From the NCBI RefSeq assembly GCF_020176795.1, contig NZ_JAIUKE010000072.1, forward strand, positions 1 to 38,467: a stretch of DNA of 38,467 bases, in the 5' to 3' direction. Below the pieces are notes generated by a model that did no database searches, was not told the DNA's origin, and was given only the letters and a program-made list of their open reading frames with translations. The DNA comes from Streptomyces sp. 8L. GTDB lineage: Bacteria > Actinomycetota > Actinomycetes > Streptomycetales > Streptomycetaceae. Every line of letters starts with the position of its first letter. The stretch's first letter is position 1. Made by a program: the position numbers and the translations under genes. This document shows positions 8,257 to 15,447 of the stretch, in pieces.

Positions 8257-8277
8257 CCCCGGCCGGAAAACCCTGCG

Positions 8278-8316
8278 GCAGCACGCAGCACGCAGCACGC
8301 AGCACGCAGCACGCAG
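8278..8316. repeat. Heptanucleotide repeat GCAGCAC, five copies
   Basis: Five perfect tandem copies of GCAGCAC run from 8278 to 8312, followed by a partial GCAG. They lie between the convergent esxA and DUF397 genes. Confidence 0.95.
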
Positions 8317-8331
8317 AAGGCGGAACGCCCG

Positions 8332-8364
8332 GAAGGGGGGGGGCACTCGGTGGGCACCCCCTTC
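8332..8364. terminator. Possible bidirectional hairpin between convergent genes
   Basis: GAAGGGGG (8332-8339) pairs with CCCCCTTC (8357-8364) across a 17-base loop. It lies between convergent esxA and the DUF397 gene and could terminate either. The run of nine G residues makes the exact structure uncertain. Confidence 0.4.
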
Positions 8365-8436
8365 GTGCTGCCTCGCGCGCCCCGGCCGGGCCGGTCGCGC
8401 GCCCCGGCCGAGGCGCGAACGTCGCGGATGCTCTCC

Positions 8437-8721
8437 CTACGGCCGCGCCCCGTCGTCCGCGGCCGGCGGCTGCTGCGCGTCGAGGTCGAACTCCCCGTCC
8501 CGCGCGCCGAGTACGAACGCGTCCCACTCCGCTTTGGTGTACCTCAGCACGGTCGCGTGGTCCTTCGAGGACCGCATCGCCACGGCACCCTCCGGCAGAT
8601 ACGCGATCTCGACACGCTCCTCGTCGTTCTCCGTGCCGGGTGCTCCGAGCCACTCCACCCCGGAGATGTCCAGGGCGTAGAGCTCCTCCTTGACGCGTTG
8701 CTTGTCCACTGCGTCGGCCAT
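8437..8721 (-). CDS. DUF397 domain protein inside the T7SS locus
   Basis: 94 residues from ATG 8721, which has GGGAGGA nine bases upstream. An ATG ten codons earlier lacks a site. The order is a short N-part, ISGVEWLGAPGTENDEERVEIAYLPEGAVAMRSSKDH, then VLRYTKAEWDAFVLGARDGEFD. This is the DUF397 pattern of a small beta domain with a conserved xRxSK and an AEWxAFxxGxxxGEFD tail. DUF397 proteins are numerous in Streptomyces, usually next to an XRE regulator and an RsbW-like ATPase (whiJ/abaA-type loci) and implicated in developmental control. Here neither neighbour is adjacent. The gene is convergent with esxA and lies 139 bases downstream of eccC on the same strand. Its biochemical role is unknown. 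Confidence 0.85.
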   Translation of the reverse strand: MADAVDKQRVKEELYALDISGVEWLGAPGTENDEERVEIAYLPEGAVAMRSSKDHATVLRYTKAEWDAFVLGARDGEFDLDAQQPPAADDGARP

Positions 8722-8860
8722 CGGCGTCGTTCCTCCCGGCGGTGTCTTCACTGTTGTGCGTGGCCGAGCCTACCGGCGCGGACGCCACCGGTTCAGGCCG
8801 TCGGGAAACCCCGGGGAGAACGGGACGGCCGCCGGGCCGCGTACACCCGGCGGCCCTCGC

Positions 8861-11800
8861 TCACCGTTCCGGCAGCCAGCCCGTCTGCACCAGCGGGGTG
8901 CCGCGCTTGCGGGAGACGAACGTGCCCCGGCCCGGCGGCATCCGGCGCGCCCGCACATGGCCGAGGATGTCGCCCTCGCCCGGATCGCCCGACAACACCA
9001 CGCCCTGCGCGCCGAGTTCCTTCACACGCTGCATGAACGGCTCGAAGGTGGAGCGGGACGCGCCCGCCGCGCTGCGCGCGACGATGAACCGCACACCGAC
9101 GTCGCGTGCGAAGGGGAGGTTCTCGACGAGCCGCGACATCGGGTTGCTCGAACCCGCCGCCACCAGCTCGTAGTCGTCGATGATCACGAACAGCTGCGGC
9201 CCCGACCACCAGCTGCGGTCGCGGAGCTGCTGCGGCGTGATGTCGGGCTTCGGCGCCCGCTTGCCCATCACCGTGGCGATCGCGTCCATGTGCACGTCCA
9301 TCGCGGACGCCATCGGCGCGTACTCCAGGAGGTGCGTCTCCGGCACGGCCTCCAGCAGGGAGCGCCGGTAGTCGCCCACCACGATCCTGGCCTGCTCCGG
9401 TGTGTACCGCTCGGCGATCTGCTTCGCGATCAGACGCAGCAGCGCCGTCTTGCCCGACTCGCTCTCGCCGAAGACCACGAAGAACGGATCGGTCTCGAAG
9501 TCGACGAACACCGGCTCCAGATTGGTCTCGTCGATGCCGATCGCGATGCCCCGCTGCGGGAACTCGAAGCCCTTCGGGAGCTGTTCCGCGGGCAGCTTGC
9601 GCGGCAGCAGCCGTACGGGCGGAGCCTTCGGCCCCGTCCAGTGGCTCCGTACGGACGCGACGAACGCCTCCGTGCCCTCGGACAGGTCCGAGGCGCTGCT
9701 CACCCCGTCCATCCGCGGCAGGCCGCCCATGAAGTGCAGCTTCCCCGGCACCTGGCCGCGGCCCGGCACGCCCGCCGGCACGTTCGCCGCGACCTTGCGG
9801 TCGAACTCGGAGTCCATCACGTCGCCGAGACGCAGTTCCAGACGGCCCAGCATCTGGTCCTTCAGCGCCGAGCGCACCTCCATGTACCGCGCGGCCGTGA
9901 CCACGATGTGCACGCCGTAGCCGAGGCCGCGCGCCGCGATGTCCGCGATCACCGGCTCCAGCATGTCGTACTCGCTCTTGAAGCCGCCCCACCCGTCGAT
10001 GACGAGGAAGACATCGCCCCAGCTCTCGTCCTGGAACTCGCCGGCGGCGCGCCTGCGCCGGTACGTGCCGATGGAGTCGATGCCCTGCGAACGGAACATC
10101 TCCTCACGCCTGTTGAGCACCCCGAGCACCTCGGCCACGGCCCGGCGCACCCGCTCGGGGTCGAGCCGCGAGGCGACCCCGCCCACATGCGGCAGCTCGG
10201 CCAGCGAGGAGAGACCGCCGCCGCCGAAGTCGAGCCCGTAGATCTGCACCTCCGACGGGGTGTGCGTGAGCGCGAACGACGCCACCAGCGTCCGCATCAG
10301 CGTGGACTTGCCCGACTGCGGGCCGCCCACCACCAGCATGTGGCCGGCCGCGCCGGAGAAGTCGAGGTACAGCACCTCGCGGCGCTGCTCGAAGGGCTTG
10401 TCGATCAGGCCGAGCGGCACCACGAGCCCGCCGGGGCGCGTGTAGTCGACCGACGTCAGGCCGCGGTCCTCGGTGGGCGCGATGCCCGGCAGCAGGTAGT
10501 CCAGCGTCGGCGCCCGGTCCAGCGGCGGCAGCCACACCTGGTGCGCGGGCACCCCCTGCCCGTCGAGGCGCCGCACGATCACGTCGAGCACCGTGTCCGC
10601 GAGCGCGTCGTCGTCCCGCCCGGAGGGCTCGGGCGCCGCCGCGGGGCCCGCGTACACCACCGGGACCGGGACCGCCGTGAACACCGTCGGCCGCCGGTCC
10701 ACGGGCAGCTGGCCCGCCGGCACCTCGGGACCCGCCGTGCGGTACGTCCCCGACACGTACGCCGCCTTGAACCGCGTCATCTCGTCCGTGCCGAACTTCA
10801 GATAGCCCGAACCGGGCACCGCGGGCAGGTGGTACGCGTCCGGCACGCCGAGCGCCGTACGCGACTCGGAGGCGGAGAACGTCCGCAGGCCGACCCGGTA
10901 CGAGAGGTACGTGTCGAGCCCGCGCAGCTTGCCCTCCTCCAGGCGCTGCGAAGCGAGCAGCAGATGCACACCGAGGGAGCGGCCGATCCGGCCGATCTGG
11001 ATGAACATGTCGATGAAGTCGGGCTTCGCGGTGAGGAGTTCGGAGAACTCGTCGATCACGAGGACCAGCGAGGCCAGCGGTTCGAGCGGGGCGCCCGCCG
11101 CGCGCGCCTTCTCGTAGTCGTGCATGTTGGCGTAGTTGCCCGCCGACCGCAGCAGCTCCTGCCGCCGCTGGAGCTCGCCGCGGATCGCGTCGCCCATGCG
11201 GTCCACCAGCGTGAGGTCGTCCGCGAGGTTGGTGATGACCGCCGCCACGTGCGGCATCTGCGACATCCCCGCGAACGTCGCACCGCCCTTGAAGTCCGCG
11301 AGGACGAAGTTCAGCGTCTCCGACGAGTGCGTCACCGCGAGCCCGAGCACCAGGGTGCGCAGCAGCTCCGACTTGCCGGAACCCGTCGCGCCCACACACA
11401 GCCCGTGCGGGCCCATGCCCTCCTGCGCGGCCTCCTTGAGATCCAGCATCACCGGCTGGCCGTCCTCGCCCACACCGATCGGCACCCGCAGCCGCTCCGC
11501 GGTCGACCGGGGCCGCCAGGTGCGCGCCACGTCGACCGTGCCCGCGTCGCCCAGATTCAGCAGGTCCGTGAAGTCGAGGTTCGCCAGCAGCGGTTCGTCC
11601 TCGTCGCCGCCGCCGGTGCGCAGCGGCGCGAGCTGCCGGGCCAGCGCCTCCGCCGCCGGCAGCGAGATACCGTCGGGCACCCCCTCGTACGCCACGCCGC
11701 CGCCGGACTCCAGGCGCAGCCACCCGGGACGCGCGACCACCGAGAGACCGCCGCGCATCTCGTCCAGCTCGCCGTTGACCACCTCGACGATCGTCACGCC

Positions 11801-12808
11801 CTGCACGCCCTCGGCGGCGGCGAACAGCGAGTCGGGCGGCACCATCCCGCCGTCCAGCACGACCACCACATGCGGCTGGTCGAGCACCGGCTGGGTGTCC
11901 CTGCCGAACCGGGGCCGCCCGTCGAGCCGCGCCCGCAGGAGGCGCTCGATCTCGCCGAGGTCGTCGCCGAACAGCCGCTTCGTGCCCGCCCCGTCGAGCT
12001 GCCCCACCACCTGCGTGTGCGGCAGCCACTTCGTCCAGTCCCACCGCGGCACCGCGCCAGGTGCCGCCACCACCGCGACCACCAGGTCCTCCGGCGAGTG
12101 CAGTGTCACCAGCTGCGCCACCAGCGCGCGCGCCGCCGACTGGGCCGTCTGGGGCTCACCCGACACCGTCACGTGGTAGAAGGCCCGCATCGACACCGCC
12201 ATCGGCAGCGCGTCCAACGCGCCGTGCACCGCGAGGAAGCGCTGCATCGCGCCCGCCGTCAGCGGCTCCAGCTCGTCCACCGGCGCCGTGTCCGGCGCGA
12301 CCAGCGGCGTCGCCAGCTGCTGTGCGCCGAGACCGATCCTGGCCTGCCCGAAGTCGGCGTCGCCCACGCGCCGTTCCCACAGCCGGGAGCCCTCCGCGAC
12401 CACCGTCCACAACTGCTCGGGAGCCGGGTGCAGATACAGCTGCGCGTCGCGTTGCGCGCGCGCCGTCCTGCGGACCGTACGCCGCGACTGCGCCAGGTAC
12501 TTGAGGTAGTCGCGCCGCACGTCGGCCATCTGCCCCTGCGTGCCGCGCCGGAAGCGGAAGACCTGCGCGATCACCATGCCGACCGTCGACACCAGCATCA
12601 GCACACCCATGATGCGCATGAAGGGGGCGGCCTGCGGAGAGAAGAAGAACACCACGGAAGAGCCCATGCCGAGTACCGGCAGGAGCTGCATCAGCATGCC
12701 CTCCTGCTGGCCCCGCGGAAGCTCCGGCGGCGCCTCAAGGGTCAGTGGTTCTGCGGGCACTTCGGGTGGAAGCGACCGCGGCGGTCGTTTGACGACGATC
12801 TGGCTCAC
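8861..12808 (-). CDS. eccC: Type VII secretion motor ATPase EccC
   Basis: 1315 residues, starting at GTG 12808 (GAGGA 12 bases upstream). Two membrane helices (about 39-59 and 64-82) precede a stalk domain and three FtsK/SpoIIIE-type ATPase domains. Walker A motifs are GATGSGKS (473-480), GGPQSGKST (828-836) and GESESGKT (1114-1121). Walker B is complete only in the first domain (LVIDE, Asp586-Glu587). The second reads VIDG (938-939) and the third IIDD (1211-1212), lacking the catalytic Glu. That matches EccC proteins in which only the first ATPase hydrolyses and the last binds substrate signals. It is a single-chain EccC, not split into EccCa and EccCb. It is divergent from eccD across a 232-bp gap. 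Confidence 0.97.
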   Translation of the reverse strand: MSQIVVKRPPRSLPPEVPAEPLTLEAPPELPRGQQEGMLMQLLPVLGMGSSVVFFFSPQAAPFMRIMGVLMLVSTVGMVIAQVFRFRRGTQGQMADVRRDYLKYLAQSRRTVRRTARAQRDAQLYLHPAPEQLWTVVAEGSRLWERRVGDADFGQARIGLGAQQLATPLVAPDTAPVDELEPLTAGAMQRFLAVHGALDALPMAVSMRAFYHVTVSGEPQTAQSAARALVAQLVTLHSPEDLVVAVVAAPGAVPRWDWTKWLPHTQVVGQLDGAGTKRLFGDDLGEIERLLRARLDGRPRFGRDTQPVLDQPHVVVVLDGGMVPPDSLFAAAEGVQGVTIVEVVNGELDEMRGGLSVVARPGWLRLESGGGVAYEGVPDGISLPAAEALARQLAPLRTGGGDEDEPLLANLDFTDLLNLGDAGTVDVARTWRPRSTAERLRVPIGVGEDGQPVMLDLKEAAQEGMGPHGLCVGATGSGKSELLRTLVLGLAVTHSSETLNFVLADFKGGATFAGMSQMPHVAAVITNLADDLTLVDRMGDAIRGELQRRQELLRSAGNYANMHDYEKARAAGAPLEPLASLVLVIDEFSELLTAKPDFIDMFIQIGRIGRSLGVHLLLASQRLEEGKLRGLDTYLSYRVGLRTFSASESRTALGVPDAYHLPAVPGSGYLKFGTDEMTRFKAAYVSGTYRTAGPEVPAGQLPVDRRPTVFTAVPVPVVYAGPAAAPEPSGRDDDALADTVLDVIVRRLDGQGVPAHQVWLPPLDRAPTLDYLLPGIAPTEDRGLTSVDYTRPGGLVVPLGLIDKPFEQRREVLYLDFSGAAGHMLVVGGPQSGKSTLMRTLVASFALTHTPSEVQIYGLDFGGGGLSSLAELPHVGGVASRLDPERVRRAVAEVLGVLNRREEMFRSQGIDSIGTYRRRRAAGEFQDESWGDVFLVIDGWGGFKSEYDMLEPVIADIAARGLGYGVHIVVTAARYMEVRSALKDQMLGRLELRLGDVMDSEFDRKVAANVPAGVPGRGQVPGKLHFMGGLPRMDGVSSASDLSEGTEAFVASVRSHWTGPKAPPVRLLPRKLPAEQLPKGFEFPQRGIAIGIDETNLEPVFVDFETDPFFVVFGESESGKTALLRLIAKQIAERYTPEQARIVVGDYRRSLLEAVPETHLLEYAPMASAMDVHMDAIATVMGKRAPKPDITPQQLRDRSWWSGPQLFVIIDDYELVAAGSSNPMSRLVENLPFARDVGVRFIVARSAAGASRSTFEPFMQRVKELGAQGVVLSGDPGEGDILGHVRARRMPPGRGTFVSRKRGTPLVQTGWLPER

Positions 12809-12886
12809 CGGCGCATCAATTCCTCAATACGGGCGGAAGGTTCCGTACCGGCGCCCCCGTGGCGGCGGCTCACATGCAGCAGCGCG

Positions 12887-12925
12887 ATCCTACTGGCAGC
12901 CAGTGACAACGGAGCCCGGTAGGGT
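12887..12925. promoter_or_regulatory. Divergent eccC/eccD control region with inverted repeat
   Basis: ACTGGC-A-GCCAGT (12892-12904) is a perfect inverted repeat. It is flanked by TAGGAT on the minus strand (12892-12887, towards eccC) and TAGGGT on the plus strand (12920-12925, towards eccD), both good actinobacterial -10 shapes. No -35 with normal spacing is evident. A protein bound to the repeat could affect both genes. Confidence 0.4.
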
Positions 12926-13040
12926 GGCGCGCGCACTGTGCGCGACCACCGGCCGGCGCGTGTTCCCGCCCACGGCGGACACCCGCGGGGCCGACGCGGC
13001 GAGCGGCACGGAAACGGGCGGATTCAGGGGGTCGGAACAC

Positions 13041-14510
13041 GTGAGTACGAGCGCGGCGACGGGGTTCTGTCGCGTGACGGTGGTGGCACCGGACAGCCGG
13101 ATCGACGTGGCCCTCCCCGAGGACATCGCCGTCGCCGACATCTATCCCGAGATCCTCCGGCTCACGGGCCAGACCCAGCCCGTGGGCGCCCCGACCGGCT
13201 ACCACCTCGTGCGGCGCGACGGCACCGTGCTCGACGGCGCGCGCACCCTCGCCGCGCAGCAGGTGCTCGACGGCGAGGTGCTCGCCCTGCGGCCGTTCGC
13301 CGAGTCGCTGCCGCCCGCCGTCTTCGACGACGTGTCCGACGCCGTCGCCTCGGCGGTGCGCCGCGACCGGCACCTGTGGAGCGACGACCTGATGCGCGGC
13401 GCCGGACTCGTCGGCGGCGGTGTGCTGCTGGTGCTCCTCGGCTTCGTCCTCTGGTTCGCCGACCCCGTGCGCCACGACATGCACAGCCTCCCCGGCGTCA
13501 TCGCCGGCGGCGCCGGCGTCCTGCTGACCGCGCTGTCCGGTGTACGCGCCCGGGTCTACGCCGACCGCGCCGCGGCCGTCGCCCTCGGCCTCGGCGCCCT
13601 TCCGCTCCTGCTCATCGGCGGCTCCGGCATCATCGGGCCCGACGCGGGCCAAGGGCCGGGGCGCCTCCAGTTTCTGCTGGGCTGCGTCACCGTACTCGTC
13701 GCGTCCGTCGCACTCGTCGCGCTCACCCCGAGCGGCGACGCGCCCTTCGTCGCCGCCACCTTCCTCGCCGCCGTCGGCACCCTCGCCACGTTCGGCGAGA
13801 TCCTCACCGGCGCGTCGGCACGGGAGACCGCCGCGGTGTGCGCGCCCGTCGCCGTCGGCCTCGTCGCCTTCCTGCCCGGCCTCTCGGCCCGCTTCGCCCG
13901 CCTGCCCATCGGCTACGCGGCCCCGCGCGGCGCCACGGGCGGCTTCGAGGCCGAGGAACCCGACCCGGCCGCCGGCGCCGAGCCCGTCGACACCGAACGC
14001 ATCGCGGCCCAGGCCCGCAGGGGCCACGAGATGCTGCTCGGACTCGTCGGCGGCTGCTCCGCCGTCGTGGTCGGCGCCGCCGCCGTCCTCGGCTTCTCCG
14101 ACAACCTGTACGGCCAGCTCCTCGCCCTGACCTCCGGCCTCTCGATGCTGCTGCGCGCCCGCCTCTTCCGCTACACCTCGCAGGTCGGCTGCGCCCTCGT
14201 CGCGGGCCTCGCGGCGGTCGCCCTGCTGGTGCTCGGCCTCTGCCTGAACCCGCCGGCCGGCCCGCTCGGCGAACTCCTGCGCCACGGCGACCACGGCCCG
14301 CTCGACCTGCGTACCGTCTGGCTGGCCGCGAGCGTCGCCGTGGGCGCCGCCCTGCTCACCGCGATCGGACTGATCATCCCGCGCAAGGGGCTCTCCCCGT
14401 TCTGGGGCCGCCTGCTCGACCTCGCGGAAGGCGCCGTCCTGCTGTCGCTCGTACCGCTGTGCCTGGCCGGCCTCGACGTCTTCGCCAAGGCCCGCGCCCT
14501 GACCAGCTGA
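13041..14510 (+). CDS. eccD: Type VII secretion integral membrane protein EccD
   Basis: 489 residues from GTG 13041, with a G-rich stretch about ten bases upstream. Residues about 9-90 (FCRVTVVAPDSRIDVALPED to LDGEVLALRPFAESL) form the ubiquitin-like domain typical of EccD. From about residue 125 roughly eleven hydrophobic helices follow, with one long polar cytosolic loop (FEAEEPDPAAGAEPVDTE). EccD dimers form the membrane vestibule of the ESX channel, so this is the presumed pore component. It is separated by 290 bases from rpsO, which ends the T7SS locus on this side. Length and topology are normal for the family. Confidence 0.93.
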   Translation: MSTSAATGFCRVTVVAPDSRIDVALPEDIAVADIYPEILRLTGQTQPVGAPTGYHLVRRDGTVLDGARTLAAQQVLDGEVLALRPFAESLPPAVFDDVSDAVASAVRRDRHLWSDDLMRGAGLVGGGVLLVLLGFVLWFADPVRHDMHSLPGVIAGGAGVLLTALSGVRARVYADRAAAVALGLGALPLLLIGGSGIIGPDAGQGPGRLQFLLGCVTVLVASVALVALTPSGDAPFVAATFLAAVGTLATFGEILTGASARETAAVCAPVAVGLVAFLPGLSARFARLPIGYAAPRGATGGFEAEEPDPAAGAEPVDTERIAAQARRGHEMLLGLVGGCSAVVVGAAAVLGFSDNLYGQLLALTSGLSMLLRARLFRYTSQVGCALVAGLAAVALLVLGLCLNPPAGPLGELLRHGDHGPLDLRTVWLAASVAVGAALLTAIGLIIPRKGLSPFWGRLLDLAEGAVLLSLVPLCLAGLDVFAKARALTS

Positions 14511-14553
14511 GCGCCGGGCCCGGCCGCGGGGACCGGAGGGGGCTGGTCGGGAG

Positions 14554-14585
14554 GGTCCGAACCGGCTGGTAGGCTGGTTCGGACC
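14554..14585 (+). terminator. Hairpin between eccD and rpsO
   Basis: GGTCCGAACC (14554-14563) and GGTTCGGACC (14576-14585) are perfect 10-bp arms around a 12-base loop that contains TAGGCT. It could end the eccD transcript. The TAGGCT in the loop also resembles a -10 for rpsO. Confidence 0.5.
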
Positions 14586-14800
14586 CGTCCGTCCACCCAC
14601 CGTTACGGTGCGGTACGGCCGCAGACCCCGATGGAGCCCTTTCCGGCGCCTCCCAGGGCCTGCCGATCCGTACCGCGGTCCTTCACCAGGGACATCCGTA
14701 CCAGGGACGAAGGACGAGCGGGACGGCCGCCCGAGTCACAGAAGACCTCCGGAGAATACGACCCGGGGCGCTCGGCGGCCCACGACCACGAGGAGTACGA

Positions 14801-15088
14801 GTGTCGCTCGACACCGCCACCAAGAAGCAGATCATGGACGAGTTCGGCACCAAGGAAGGTGACACCGGCTCCCCCGAGGTGCAGGTCGCGCTCCTTTCGC
14901 GCCGGATCTCGGACCTGACCGAGCACCTCAAGACCCACAAGCACGACCACCACTCCCGGCGTGGTCTGCTGATCCTGGTCGGCCAGCGCCGCCGCCTGCT
15001 GCAGTACCTCGCCAAGAAGGACATCCAGCGCTTCCGTGCGCTGGTCGACCGTCTCGGCATCCGCCGCGGCGCCGCGGGCGCCAAGTAG
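14801..15088 (+). CDS. rpsO: 30S ribosomal protein S15
   Basis: 95 residues, starting at GTG 14801 with AGGAG five bases upstream. The sequence is clearly S15 ([48 protein letters not shown]). S15 is a primary binder of 16S rRNA in the small-subunit platform. It heads the classic rpsO-pnp pair, with a perfect hairpin between them. The 290-base upstream region contains the 14554-14585 hairpin and may hold an autoregulatory leader, since S15 represses its own mRNA in several phyla. I could not match a specific leader structure. Confidence 0.98.
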   Translation: MSLDTATKKQIMDEFGTKEGDTGSPEVQVALLSRRISDLTEHLKTHKHDHHSRRGLLILVGQRRRLLQYLAKKDIQRFRALVDRLGIRRGAAGAK

Positions 15089-15096
15089 CACCGTGC

Positions 15097-15133
15097 GAAG
15101 GGAGCGGTTCCCACCCCGGGAACCGCTCCCTTC
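15097..15133 (+). terminator. rpsO-pnp intercistronic hairpin
   Basis: GAAGGGAGCGGTTCCC (15097-15112) and GGGAACCGCTCCCTTC (15118-15133) are perfect 16-bp arms with a 5-base loop, eight bases after the rpsO stop. In Streptomyces such an rpsO-pnp hairpin allows partial read-through into pnp and is a target of RNase III processing (known from work on S. antibioticus and S. coelicolor). Confidence 0.85.
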
Positions 15134-15447
15134 GCCGTATGCACGGCCGGGCCGGAATGCCATGACGGGCCTCGGCTCAGTACCCTGGCTGACGAGCACG
15201 ACCGAAAAACAGCACAGAAGAGCACAGAAGAAGCAGAAGTAAGCGAGGAGGAGCGCCCTCCGCCGCCGCCGGTCCTCGGTAGTGGCATCCGGAAGACGCA
15301 CCGCGCCACGGCGGACGCCCCACGGGCGCCACCCGGCGGCGCGTGCGCACCGGATGCTTCGATCGAAGACCGGCAAGCACCAAAGGGCGCACCTCCCCAG
15401 CGTCCACCGCCACACGGGCGGCGGACGAAGACGAGGAGAAAACGCTG
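15134..15447 (+). other. pnp leader region
   Basis: These 314 bases hold no gene. They form the 5' leader of pnp whether transcription reads through from rpsO or starts locally. A perfect 12-bp palindrome, CTTCGATCGAAG, lies at 15357-15368. No clear -35/-10 pair is visible. Confidence 0.5.

Noticed and set aside
8690..12922. 1410-codon plus-strand frame opposite eccC
   Set aside because: It is an antisense frame with His/Arg/Ala-rich sequence, while eccC on the other strand carries three P-loop domains.
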